This document shows positions 20,644 to 29,262 of a stretch of 64,000 nucleotides of DNA, piece after piece. Within the stretch, counting starts at the first letter, position 1. Each line of letters begins with the position of its first letter. Location of the stretch: the NCBI RefSeq assembly GCF_014931565.1, contig NZ_CP063353.1:2914001-2978000 (forward strand). The letters run 5' to 3'. The notes under the pieces are model-generated. The model made no database searches and had not been told where the DNA came from. It worked only from the letters and a program-made list of their open reading frames with translations. A program made the translations under genes and the position numbers. Source of the DNA: Clostridium sp. 'deep sea' (GTDB lineage: Bacteria; Bacillota; UBA994; PWPR01).

Positions 20644-21474
20644 TTGAACACAGATAAATGGAAAAGAAGTGAGCGAGTTGGGGCATTAATTGAAATGCTT
20701 ACAACATCTCCAGGCAAGTTGTTCTCTTTAGGACAGTTCTCAGATTTTTTTAATGCTGCTAGGTCAACTATTAGTGAGGATTTAACTTTAACTAGGCAGG
20801 TTTTAAGAAAAATAGGAAGAGGACATATCGAAACTATTGCTGGGCCAGCAGGGGGAGTTAAATATTTACCAGAAGTAGCAGAATGGCGTAGAACAGAGCT
20901 TTTAAATAGGCTAAGAGAACAACTTACTAATCCTGAACGAATATTGCCAGGAAACTATATTTATATGACTGATTGTATATATGACCCTAAAGTTTGCAAT
21001 ATACTTGGTGAAATATTTGCTTCTTACTTTTATGATAATGCCCCTGATGCTGTTGTTACTGTAGAAACAAAAGGTATTCCCTTAGCTATGGCAACTGCCT
21101 ACTATCTAAATGTTCCTGTTATTGCAGCGAGAAGAGATCATCTAATTACAGAGGGAACATCAGTTAGTATTAATTATGTTTCTGGTTCATCCCGAAGTAT
21201 TCAAACCATGTCATTGGCAAGACGCTCATTATCACCAGGAAAAAGGATTTTAATTATTGACGACTTTATGAGAGCTGGTGGTACTATTAAAGGATTAAAG
21301 GAATTAATGTCAGAATTTGAGGCTACAGTTGTAGGAGTAGGTGTATTATTAACAACTTCTAGTCCTACTAAAAAATTAATAAATAACTACATTTCGATGT
21401 TAGTTTTAGAAGATGTTGATACTGTAAATAATAAAATAATCATGAATGTATCCCCTTTTTGCGAAAATAATTAA
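20644..21474 (+). CDS. purR: Pur operon repressor PurR
   Basis: 276 residues, same length and plan as B. subtilis PurR. N-terminal winged helix (SERVGALIEMLTTSPGKLFSL...ARSTISEDL), then a phosphoribosyltransferase-like domain with SINYVSGSSRSIQTMSLARR and the PRPP loop ILIIDDFMRAGGT near 202-214. PRPP binding relieves repression of purine genes. TTG 20644 is preceded by AGGGG at 8 bp. No PurBox (CCGAA inverted pair) was seen in this window. yabJ, usually next, is absent; spoVG follows after 97 bp. Confidence 0.95.
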   Translation: MNTDKWKRSERVGALIEMLTTSPGKLFSLGQFSDFFNAARSTISEDLTLTRQVLRKIGRGHIETIAGPAGGVKYLPEVAEWRRTELLNRLREQLTNPERILPGNYIYMTDCIYDPKVCNILGEIFASYFYDNAPDAVVTVETKGIPLAMATAYYLNVPVIAARRDHLITEGTSVSINYVSGSSRSIQTMSLARRSLSPGKRILIIDDFMRAGGTIKGLKELMSEFEATVVGVGVLLTTSSPTKKLINNYISMLVLEDVDTVNNKIIMNVSPFCENN

Positions 21475-21501
21475 AAAATTGTTATAAAATCACGTTTTTA
21501 G

Positions 21502-21531
21502 GCAGGAAAAATACGTTTTACATAGAAGAAT
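21502..21531 (+). promoter_or_regulatory. Candidate sigma-H promoter of spoVG
   Basis: GCAGGAAAA (21502-21510) matches the sigma-H -35 (RNAGGAWWW) exactly. Downstream, GAAGAAT (21525-21531) fits the -10 (RNNGAAT) at 14 bp, or ATAGAAG (21522-21528) fits less well at the usual 11 bp. B. subtilis spoVG is a classical sigma-H gene, which raises the prior. Spacing is not ideal. Confidence 0.4.
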
Positions 21532-21571
21532 TGAACAGCTAAAACGTTAGCATCAAGAAGGAGGTGTCCTC

Positions 21572-21838
21572 ATGCAAGTTACAGAAGTTCGAATTCGCAG
21601 GGTAAATAATACAGGCAGAATGCGTGCAATAGCTTCTATAACAATCGACGATCAGTTTGTGGTTCATGATTTGCGAATCATAGAAGGTAACAATGGATTA
21701 TTTGTTGCAATGCCAAGTCGTAAAACATCTAATGGCGAATTCAAAGATATTGCACATCCTATTTGTACCGAAATGAGGCAACATATTCATGATCAGATCA
21801 TGGCTGAATATGAACGTGAGAATGCTTCAGAGCAGTAA
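21572..21838 (+). CDS. spoVG: SpoVG regulator
   Basis: 88 residues. [51 protein letters not shown] is the SpoVG signature, followed by [16 protein letters not shown]. SpoVG is a small nucleic-acid-binding protein that influences cell division, sporulation and virulence genes in Firmicutes. AAGGAGG precedes ATG 21572 at good spacing. Confidence 0.96.
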   Translation: MQVTEVRIRRVNNTGRMRAIASITIDDQFVVHDLRIIEGNNGLFVAMPSRKTSNGEFKDIAHPICTEMRQHIHDQIMAEYERENASEQ

Positions 21839-22050
21839 AAGTGCATAAGAGTAGGGGTGGTACTCTACCCCTAGGATTGTAGTCGTAAAAGCTATTAATA
21901 AATCACCACAAATTTTAAGAAATTATATTATTATATACATACATATTGGTGATTCATAATTAGTCTTTAGTTAATTTCTGTTAACCCTTTTATGTGTTTT
22001 TATTAGCGTTACGAAGTAGTGTCTACATATTTAATATTTTGGGTATTTTT

Positions 22051-22076
22051 AGAGAGGAATCCTCTCTTTTTTGTTT
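22051..22076 (+). terminator. Terminator upstream of glmU
   Basis: AGAGAGG-AAT-CCTCTCT followed by TTTTT. It lies about 210 bp after spoVG and 110 bp before glmU, so it ends either the spoVG transcript or an unrecognised short RNA. Confidence 0.7.
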
Positions 22077-22137
22077 TATTGGAACAAATTTATTTATAAT
22101 GGGTAGTATAATAATATTAAATTAACTTGCATGTAAC

Positions 22138-22155
22138 ATGTTAATATATTAACAT
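22138..22155. promoter_or_regulatory. 18-bp perfect palindrome before glmU
   Basis: ATGTTAATA/TATTAACAT, fully symmetric, 34 bp before the glmU start and downstream of a TATAAT at 22107. Could be an operator for a dimeric repressor. No known regulator is matched. Confidence 0.35.
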
Positions 22156-22188
22156 CAAAGTAGCTAGTTCCGATAAGGAGGGAACACC

Positions 22189-23586
22189 ATGAATAAAGAT
22201 TTAGTTGCCATTCTTCTTACCGCTGGCAAGGGTAAAAGAATGAAGTCAAAATTAATAAAAAATCTACATCCCTTAGCTGGGAAACCAATAATAAACCATT
22301 TAATAGATACAGTAAAAGAAATTAATGTTAAAGATATAGCTGTTGTAATAGGAAATGATGCTGAAAAAGTTAAGCAAAACTTAGGTGAGGGATATAATTA
22401 TATTTATCAAAAAGAGTTGTTAGGAACAGGTCATGCCTTATTACAAGCTAATGATTTTATACATCAGCATAGAGATTGTACTATATTAGTATTTTTAGCA
22501 GATGGACCATTAATAACTAAAGAGTCATTAGAGTTGTTATTGCATAAACACTATACAGATAGAGCGAGTGCAACACTTATGACTTCTATTAAAGATAAAC
22601 CATTTGGCTTTGGCAGAATAGTTAGAAACGAAGACGGTAGAGTTGCTTACACTGTTGAAGAAAAAGATGCTAATGAACGAGAAAAACTTATTAAAGAAGT
22701 ATGGGCAGGTATTTGTTGTTACGAAGCAGAGGATTTATTAGAGAGCTTTAAGGGATTAAATAACAACAATGCCCAAGGTGAGTATTACATGCCTGATACC
22801 TTTAAATACTTAATAAAAAAAGAAAAAGTAGTGTCTGCTGTAAAAGCATTAACCGATTTAGAAACTCTTAATGTTAATGATAGAGTATCATTAGCTGAGG
22901 CTGAAAAATATTTAAATAATAACACATTAACTAAATTAATGAAAAACGGAGTAACAATTGTTAGTCCAGAAACAACTTTTATTGAGCCAAGCGTTAAAAT
23001 TGCAAGCGATACTACAATTTTACCTTTTACTTATTTAACCGGAAATAGTACAATAGGTAGTGATTGCGTAATAGGGCCATATACACATATTACGAACTGT
23101 GAAATTGCAGATAATGCTGTAATAGAACGTTCAACTTTACGCGATTCAACGGTGCATAGCAATGTTAAAATAGGCCCGTTTGCTTATTTACGTCCTAATA
23201 CCTTAGTTAAAACCAAAGGTAAAATAGGAACTTTTGTGGAGGTTAAAAACTCTACCATAGGAAAAGAAAGCAAAGTGAATCATTTAAGCTATGTTGGCGA
23301 TACAGATGTAGGCGAAAAGGTTAATCTCGGAGCAGGTGCTATAGTTGTGAATTATGATGGAGTAAATAAACATCGTACCACAGTTGAAGATAATGCTTTT
23401 GTAGGTTGTAATTCAAACCTTGTTGCTCCTGTAAAAATAGAAAAAGGAGCATATGTTGCAGCAGGTTCTACTGTAACAGATAATGTACCATCTAACGCAC
23501 TTGCTATTGCAAGAAGTAGGCAGATTAATAAAGAAGATTGGGTATCACGCCGAAAAAGAGTTAAGGAAAGTACAAATAAGCACTAG
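22189..23586 (+). CDS. glmU: Bifunctional GlcNAc-1-P uridyltransferase / GlcN-1-P acetyltransferase
   Basis: 465 residues. The N-terminal nucleotidyltransferase has LLTAGKGKRMKS (residues 9-20) and VFLADGPL. The C-terminal left-handed beta-helix (about 250-450) is made of hexapeptide repeats such as VIGPYTHITNCEIADNAVIE and ends with NLGAGAIVVNYDG...FVGCNSNLVAPV. It makes UDP-GlcNAc for peptidoglycan. GGAGGG precedes ATG 22189. It pairs with prs as in Bacillus. Confidence 0.97.
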   Translation: MNKDLVAILLTAGKGKRMKSKLIKNLHPLAGKPIINHLIDTVKEINVKDIAVVIGNDAEKVKQNLGEGYNYIYQKELLGTGHALLQANDFIHQHRDCTILVFLADGPLITKESLELLLHKHYTDRASATLMTSIKDKPFGFGRIVRNEDGRVAYTVEEKDANEREKLIKEVWAGICCYEAEDLLESFKGLNNNNAQGEYYMPDTFKYLIKKEKVVSAVKALTDLETLNVNDRVSLAEAEKYLNNNTLTKLMKNGVTIVSPETTFIEPSVKIASDTTILPFTYLTGNSTIGSDCVIGPYTHITNCEIADNAVIERSTLRDSTVHSNVKIGPFAYLRPNTLVKTKGKIGTFVEVKNSTIGKESKVNHLSYVGDTDVGEKVNLGAGAIVVNYDGVNKHRTTVEDNAFVGCNSNLVAPVKIEKGAYVAAGSTVTDNVPSNALAIARSRQINKEDWVSRRKRVKESTNKH

Positions 23587-23613
23587 TAGAGTTACTACAG
23601 GGGAGGATTTATC

Positions 23614-24576
23614 ATGGAGGAAATGAGCAAATTAAAGCTGTTTACTGGTTCAGCTCATGTAGAGTTAGCTGAAGAGATTGCTAAAGCATGTGGTACATCT
23701 TTAGCGGAAAGTAGTTTGGTTGTTTTTAGTGACGGTGAAAAATCTGTACGTATAGATGAAAGTGTTCGCGGTTGTGATGCTTTTATTATTCAACCTACCT
23801 GTTCACCAACAGCTGAGAATCTTATGGAAGTGTTAATTTATATTGACGCTTTACGTAGAGCATCTGCTCGTTCAATTACTGCTGTTATACCATACTTTGG
23901 ATATGCTAGACAAGACAGAAAGTCTAAAGCCAGAGATCCTATTACAGCAAAATTGGTAGCTAATCTATTTACTGTTGCCGGCGCAGATAGAGTTTTAACA
24001 ATGGACTTACATGCAAGGCAAATTCAAGGCTTTTTCGATATTCCAGTTGATAACTTAGAAGCTAATAATATTTTAGCTGAATATTTTGTAAGCCTTGGTT
24101 TTAAAGGTAGAGATGATATAGTAGTTGTATCTCCAGATAATGGCGGAATTACTCGCGCTAGACACTTAGCGGTTGCATTAAATGCTCCTTTGGCAATTAT
24201 TGATAAAAGACGTCCAAGAGCAAATGAAATGGAAGTAATGAATGTAATAGGTGAAATAGAAGGCAAAATTGCTGTTATGACAGATGATATTATCGATACA
24301 GCAGGAACTATTACACGCGGTGCAGAAGCACTAATGAAGATGGGAGCTAGAGAGGTTTATGCAGGTTGTGTACATCCAATCCTTTCAGGCCCAGCTGTAG
24401 ATAGAATTGCTGCTAGTGTTTTAAAAGAATTAGTTGTTACTAATACTGTTCCACTAGCTAAGCAAGCCAGAGCATTAGATAATATTAAAGTATTATCTGT
24501 GGGAGATTTATTCTCTAAGGCTATTAAAAGAATTTATGAGCACCGTTCTGTTTCAGAATTATTTAACTTGGACTAG
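23614..24576 (+). CDS. prs: Ribose-phosphate pyrophosphokinase
   Basis: 320 residues. Class I PRPP synthetase signatures: YFGYARQDRK, TMDLHARQIQGFFDIPVDNL and the PRPP loop MTDDIIDTAGT; the catalytic flexible loop is DKRRPRANEMEVMN. The opening part, SDGEKSVRIDES, differs a little from the common FSDGEIxVxIxES. It makes PRPP for purine, pyrimidine, NAD, His and Trp synthesis, and supplies the signal read by PurR nearby. GGGGAGGA lies 7 bp before ATG 23614. The rplY/ctc gene that normally follows is missing. Confidence 0.96.
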   Translation: MEEMSKLKLFTGSAHVELAEEIAKACGTSLAESSLVVFSDGEKSVRIDESVRGCDAFIIQPTCSPTAENLMEVLIYIDALRRASARSITAVIPYFGYARQDRKSKARDPITAKLVANLFTVAGADRVLTMDLHARQIQGFFDIPVDNLEANNILAEYFVSLGFKGRDDIVVVSPDNGGITRARHLAVALNAPLAIIDKRRPRANEMEVMNVIGEIEGKIAVMTDDIIDTAGTITRGAEALMKMGAREVYAGCVHPILSGPAVDRIAASVLKELVVTNTVPLAKQARALDNIKVLSVGDLFSKAIKRIYEHRSVSELFNLD

Positions 24577-24633
24577 TCTTAACTATATTAGTAGATAGCT
24601 AACCCTAGCAGTCCACTGAGAAAAACATACTAT

Positions 24634-24680
24634 AAGGGGTGACTCAAATAGGTTAAGTCTATTAGAGTAGCCCCTTTGTA
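24634..24680 (+). terminator. Long-stem terminator after prs
   Basis: AAGGGGTGACTCAAATAGG / TCTATTAGAGTAGCCCCTT pairs over about 19 positions with two mismatches and two wobbles around a TTAAG loop, then TTTGTAATTTT. It ends 35 bp before pth and may also act as a leader structure for it. Confidence 0.7.
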
Positions 24681-24714
24681 ATTTTGGGTAAAAATTATGC
24701 TTTAAGGTGATTAT

Positions 24715-25278
24715 ATGAAATATATTGTAGGGCTTGGAAATCCGGGTCGTAAATACGAAAATACACGCCACAACTTAGGTTTTGCAGTTATTGCCAAATT
24801 GGCTGAAAGATTAAATGTAAAAACCACCCAGCAGAAATTTAAAGGATTATTTGCAAAAACAGTTTACGAGGGTGAAGATATAGTATTACTACAGCCCTTA
24901 ACATTTATGAATAATAGTGGTCTTAGTGTAGCTGCTTTAAAATCCTTTTATAAATGTGATTTAAGTGATATTCTCATTGTATATGATGATTTTGATTTTG
25001 AGGTTGGTAAAATGAGACTTAGAAAGCAAGGCAGTGCTGGTGGTCATAATGGTATGAAATCAATTATAAATAGTTTAGGAAGTAGTGATTTTCCTAGATT
25101 ACGTATAGGTATAGATAAACCAGGATATAGTCAAATAGATTTTGTGTTAGGTAAATTCAGTGAGGATGAACAGATAATCATTGATAAGGTAATAGAAGAG
25201 GCTGTTAATAGTATACTATGTTTTGCTAAAGAAGGTATTGATAAAGCAATGAATAAATTTAACATTAATATAGAATAG
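24715..25278 (+). CDS. pth: Peptidyl-tRNA hydrolase
   Basis: 187 residues, normal length. GLGNPGRKYENTRHNLGF contains the catalytic His20 and substrate Asn; LLQPLTFMNNSG, YDDFDFEVGKMRLRKQGSAGGHNGMKSI and RLRIGI follow in the expected order. It recycles stalled peptidyl-tRNA. AAGGTGA precedes ATG 24715. Confidence 0.96.
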   Translation: MKYIVGLGNPGRKYENTRHNLGFAVIAKLAERLNVKTTQQKFKGLFAKTVYEGEDIVLLQPLTFMNNSGLSVAALKSFYKCDLSDILIVYDDFDFEVGKMRLRKQGSAGGHNGMKSIINSLGSSDFPRLRIGIDKPGYSQIDFVLGKFSEDEQIIIDKVIEEAVNSILCFAKEGIDKAMNKFNINIE

Positions 25279-25325
25279 GGCAATTTAAATTTTGGGTATA
25301 CTAAAAAGAAAATAGGAGGACAAAC

Positions 25326-25691
25326 TTGCGCATTATACTAGTATCATTATTTGCAGCGAGTTTAGCCTATGTTTTCAACTCAATTATTATAAGAAAAATA
25401 GGGCTGGCTGTTTTAACTGATTTAATACCTATCATAGAAGAGTTTTTAAAGACCTATTCTGCTGTGCAATTTAATATACCAATACTTTATGATCATCTAA
25501 TATTTGGTATTGTAGAAGCTATAACAGATTTTTACGCTGGTGAAAAATTAGCTGCTATACTTAGCATAGCTTCTCACACTTTTTTTGGTTTATTAGCAAC
25601 CTATGTTTATAGTCATTTAGGGCTATTATGGTCACTTGCAGCAAGCTCAGTAGCTCATATGATTTATAATAAAATTATGTTAACAAAATAA
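25326..25691 (+). CDS. Small PrsW-like intramembrane protease homologue
   Basis: 121-residue polytopic membrane protein. It shows in order an EExxK motif (Glu38, Glu39, Lys42), FxxxE (Phe60-Glu64), HxxxG (His84-Gly88) and HxxxN (His111-Asn115), all in or near hydrophobic helices. This is the pattern of the PrsW glutamic protease family, whose B. subtilis member cleaves the anti-sigma factor RsiW, but the protein is about half the usual size. TTG start with AGGAGG upstream. It lies between pth and mfd, where Bacillus has fin. Function is inferred from motifs only. Confidence 0.6.
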   Translation: MRIILVSLFAASLAYVFNSIIIRKIGLAVLTDLIPIIEEFLKTYSAVQFNIPILYDHLIFGIVEAITDFYAGEKLAAILSIASHTFFGLLATYVYSHLGLLWSLAASSVAHMIYNKIMLTK

Positions 25692-25701
25692 GTTTAGAGG
25701 A

Positions 25702-25729
25702 CCCCCCATTACAATATTGGGGCTTTTTC
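25702..25729 (+). terminator. Weak terminator before mfd
   Basis: CCCCA...TGGGG around a 9-base loop, followed by CTTTTTCT. Short GC stem with a T run, between the PrsW-like gene and mfd. Confidence 0.45.
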
Positions 25730-25753
25730 TCGTTTTAAATGTGAGGTGATAAT

Positions 25754-28700
25754 ATGCATAATTTGCTAGAACATATTCGAAAACTATCTGCTTATGATGA
25801 CTTAAAAAATAACTTAAATAACAGTAAAGGTGAGCAGGCGGCCTTTGGTTTAATGGGAACCCAAAAAACTGCTTTAATATCTTCACTACTAAATGATTTA
25901 CAATGTGCATCAATTATAATTGCTAGTGAAGAGAAACAAGCCCTAAGCTGGCAAGAAGATTTACAAACACTTTTACCTGATTATAATGTTCTTTTTTATC
26001 CTAAAAAGGATATCAAGCTACAGCGTTTATTGTTGGCAGATAGCCACGATGCAACGAAATTAAGATTACAGGTAATGCAAGCTCTAAAAACTAATCATCA
26101 AGTTGTGGTTTTAACTACCATAGAGGCGATAATGGAGGCATTACCTAAACCAGAATCACTCTGGCAACTAGCAATTAAAGTACAAAGTGGCGGAATAATT
26201 GATCAGAACGATTTAATTAAAGAATTAATATCTTCTGGTTATAAAAGGACCAATCAAGTAGAGGCATACGCCCAGTTTAGTGTCAGAGGCGATATTATAG
26301 ATATTTTTACGTTGCTACATGAATACCCGATAAGAATAGAGTTTTTTGGTGATGAGGTAGATTCTATTAGGTACTTTGATGTAAATGATCAACGTACCGT
26401 AAAAGTAGTAGATAACGTAACCCTGATGCCTGCATCTGAGTATAGCTTTAATATGAATAAAATGAACAGTGGACTTAAACTACTAGAGTCAGATATTAAT
26501 AGAAATATAAAAGCTATTCCAGATAGTCAAATGAAAAATCGATGGCTTGAGGATTTGGCAATATTAAAGCAAGGCAATGGGGTAGCTGGTTATGAACAGT
26601 ATTCAGCATATTTTACTTCACTCAATTATTCACTACTAAGTTACTGTGAACAACAACCACTTATTATATGGGATGAACCAGCTAGATTAGCAGATAGGGC
26701 TAGATTACTCTTAACAGAAATATTTAACGATAATAACTTGTTACCAAGACAACAGGCTACTTTACATAGTTATAGTAGTTTGGTTGATGACTCAACTAAA
26801 ACTAAAAAATCATTAACACTATCACTATTATCAAGACAAGTTAAGCCCCATAAACCAACTGCCTTACATACTTTTGCAGCAAGGCAAGTTCCAGTATTTC
26901 ATGGCCAAATAGACTTATTAATTGAGGAAATAAAACATAGAGTAAAGCAAAACTATCGGGTTTTAATAACCTGTAATGACAGCAGTAAACTTAAGGCTTT
27001 AGCAGATCAAATAAAAGGCTGTGGTATTGAATCCTTAGTTGTGGATAAATTTCCAGATAACTTAGCTGGAGGTCAGGTTTTGTTAACCCAAGGCAGTCTA
27101 AAAAAAGGATTTGAAATACCCGAACTACAGCTCATAATGATAACCGAGCATGATATCTTTGGAACAGTGAAAAGAGCCCGAAGAAAAACTACTGGACAAA
27201 AAGATAGTCGTAAAAAACTACTAGATTATCGAGAATTAAATGTAGGAGACTATGTAGTACATGTTTCTCATGGTATTGGTGTTTACCAAGGCTTAAAAAC
27301 TATGGAGATTAATAATGTACATCGTGATTACCTTACAATTAAATATAAGGGCGAAGATCGTCTCTATGTACCTGTAGATCAAATTCAATTAGTTCAAAAA
27401 TACGTAGGTTCTGAGGGTAATGCTCCAAGGCTTTATGCCCTAGGAAATAGTGAATGGCAAAAAGTTAAAAAGCGAGTAAAGGCTTCTGTTCAGGAGATGG
27501 CAAGTGAGTTGCTAAAGCTCTATGCCAAACGAGAAGCTGTAGGTGGTATTTCTTACCCTACAGATGATAAATGGCAAGATGAATTTGAAAATGCTTTTCC
27601 ATTTAATGAAACCGAAGATCAGCTAAAGGCAATCCATGATATTAAGCAAGACATGATAAATCATACCCCAATGGATAGACTACTATGTGGTGATGTAGGT
27701 TATGGCAAAACTGAGGTAGCACTGAGGGCAGTGTTTAAGGCAGCTATGTTTGGTAAACAGGTAGCTATATTAGTTCCAACAACTATCTTGGCTCATCAAC
27801 ACTATAGAACATTTAAATCACGATTAACAAAATACCCACTTAATGTGGCTATGTTAAGTAGGTTTAGGTCTCGTAAAGAGAACTTAAAAACTATTGAAAG
27901 ATTAAATCAAGGATTGGTAGATGTTGTAGTCGGAACCCACGCAATATTACAAGATAAAGTTAAATTTAAAGATTTAGGATTATTGGTTATTGATGAAGAG
28001 CAGCGTTTTGGGGTAGCCCATAAAGAAAAAATCAAACAGCTTAAGTCTAATGTAGATGTATTAACCTTAAGTGCAACTCCAATCCCAAGAACCCTACATA
28101 TGTCTATGGTGGGTATGAGAGATTTGAGTTTAATTGAAACACCCCCAGAAAATCGCTATCCAGTTCAAACCTATGTTGTAGAATATGAAGCAAATCTTAT
28201 TGCTGAATGTATAAAACGAGAGCTTGAGCGTGAAGGTCAGGTATATTTTTTACACAATAGAGTCAAAGATATAGAATACACCGCCGAAAAGCTACAAAAA
28301 ATATTACCAGAGGCCAGAATAGCTGTAGGACATGGGCAAATGTCAGAGCGAAAACTTGAGCAGATTATGTTAGATTTTTTTAATCACGAGTACGATGTTT
28401 TAGTAAGTACAACCATAATAGAGAGTGGTTTAGATATCCCTAATGTAAATACCCTAATAGTTGAAGATGCTGATAAATTTGGATTATCACAACTATATCA
28501 ATTGCGAGGTAGGGTTGGGAGAGCTAATAGAATGGCATATGCTTATTTAACCTATAGAAAAGATAAGGTACTTAGTGAAATAGCTGAGAAGCGTCTTAAT
28601 GCAATTCGGGAATTTACGGAGTTAGGGGCAGGTTTTAAAATTGCGCTTAGAGATTTACAAATTCGGGGAGCAGGTAATGTATTAGGGCCGGAACAGAGTG

Positions 28701-29248
28701 GATTTATGATGCAGGTAGGCTATGACATGTATGTTAACCTATTAGAACAGTCTATTAGAGAATTAAAGGGAGAGCTACCAGAGCAAAAGTTCGAGTGCGA
28801 AATTGAGGTTGCTATAGATGCTTATATTCCTAATAGATATATTAAAGACAATAAGCTTAAAATAGAAATGTATAAAAAAATTGTTTCTTGCAGGCATGTT
28901 AACGATATTCATGATATCACTGATGAACTTTTAGATAGATTTGGTAATCCACCATTGCCTGTTAGAAATCTTTTATTAATAACAGAGATTAAGTCACTAC
29001 TAGAGATACTAAAAATACAATCACTTAAAAGAACAAAAAATACCTTTAAGGCTGTATTTGCCAATAATGCTGCAATAAAACCAGATTCTTTCCAAAATTT
29101 ATGGAAAACATATGGATCTCAAATACAATTAACTACCGGCTCAACAGTAATATTAAAATTATGTGTCAAATCAGAAGAACCGGAACAACAGCTTAAAGAG
29201 CTAAGTCGAATATTATATAAGCTAATTGAGTTTGAGAAAGAAGAATAA
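25754..29248 (+). CDS. mfd: Transcription-repair coupling factor Mfd
   Basis: 1164 residues, full length. The N-terminal UvrB-homology module is followed by the RNA polymerase interaction domain (GDYVVHVSHGIGVYQGLK near 497) and the helicase core with GDVGYGKTEVALRA near 646, DEEQRFGVAHKEKIK near 748, SATPIPRTLHMS, and motif VI QLRGRVGRA. The C-terminal TRCF domain ends in TTGSTVILKL. Mfd removes RNA polymerase stalled at DNA lesions and recruits UvrA. Encoded just before the PpiC protein and spoVT, as in many spore formers. Confidence 0.97.
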   Translation: MHNLLEHIRKLSAYDDLKNNLNNSKGEQAAFGLMGTQKTALISSLLNDLQCASIIIASEEKQALSWQEDLQTLLPDYNVLFYPKKDIKLQRLLLADSHDATKLRLQVMQALKTNHQVVVLTTIEAIMEALPKPESLWQLAIKVQSGGIIDQNDLIKELISSGYKRTNQVEAYAQFSVRGDIIDIFTLLHEYPIRIEFFGDEVDSIRYFDVNDQRTVKVVDNVTLMPASEYSFNMNKMNSGLKLLESDINRNIKAIPDSQMKNRWLEDLAILKQGNGVAGYEQYSAYFTSLNYSLLSYCEQQPLIIWDEPARLADRARLLLTEIFNDNNLLPRQQATLHSYSSLVDDSTKTKKSLTLSLLSRQVKPHKPTALHTFAARQVPVFHGQIDLLIEEIKHRVKQNYRVLITCNDSSKLKALADQIKGCGIESLVVDKFPDNLAGGQVLLTQGSLKKGFEIPELQLIMITEHDIFGTVKRARRKTTGQKDSRKKLLDYRELNVGDYVVHVSHGIGVYQGLKTMEINNVHRDYLTIKYKGEDRLYVPVDQIQLVQKYVGSEGNAPRLYALGNSEWQKVKKRVKASVQEMASELLKLYAKREAVGGISYPTDDKWQDEFENAFPFNETEDQLKAIHDIKQDMINHTPMDRLLCGDVGYGKTEVALRAVFKAAMFGKQVAILVPTTILAHQHYRTFKSRLTKYPLNVAMLSRFRSRKENLKTIERLNQGLVDVVVGTHAILQDKVKFKDLGLLVIDEEQRFGVAHKEKIKQLKSNVDVLTLSATPIPRTLHMSMVGMRDLSLIETPPENRYPVQTYVVEYEANLIAECIKRELEREGQVYFLHNRVKDIEYTAEKLQKILPEARIAVGHGQMSERKLEQIMLDFFNHEYDVLVSTTIIESGLDIPNVNTLIVEDADKFGLSQLYQLRGRVGRANRMAYAYLTYRKDKVLSEIAEKRLNAIREFTELGAGFKIALRDLQIRGAGNVLGPEQSGFMMQVGYDMYVNLLEQSIRELKGELPEQKFECEIEVAIDAYIPNRYIKDNKLKIEMYKKIVSCRHVNDIHDITDELLDRFGNPPLPVRNLLLITEIKSLLEILKIQSLKRTKNTFKAVFANNAAIKPDSFQNLWKTYGSQIQLTTGSTVILKLCVKSEEPEQQLKELSRILYKLIEFEKEE

Positions 29249-29262
29249 AAGAGGACTCTGTA

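Larger units (their letters stand above)
21839..22188 (+). other. Gene-free spoVG-glmU interval
   Basis: 350 bp without an ORF. It holds a weak hairpin (TAGGGGT/ACCCCTA, about 21852-21874), distant 8-bp arms AATCACCA/TGGTGATT (21901-21908, 21947-21954), a terminator at 22051-22076, a possible promoter TTGTTT-18-TATAAT (22071-22100) and an 18-bp palindrome (22138-22155) close to the glmU ribosome site. The distance from spoVG to the terminator leaves room for a small RNA, but nothing identifies one. Confidence 0.5.

Noticed and set aside
21852-21874. Hairpin TAGGGGT/ACCCCTA right after spoVG as terminator
   Set aside because: No T run follows; kept only as a note in the interval.
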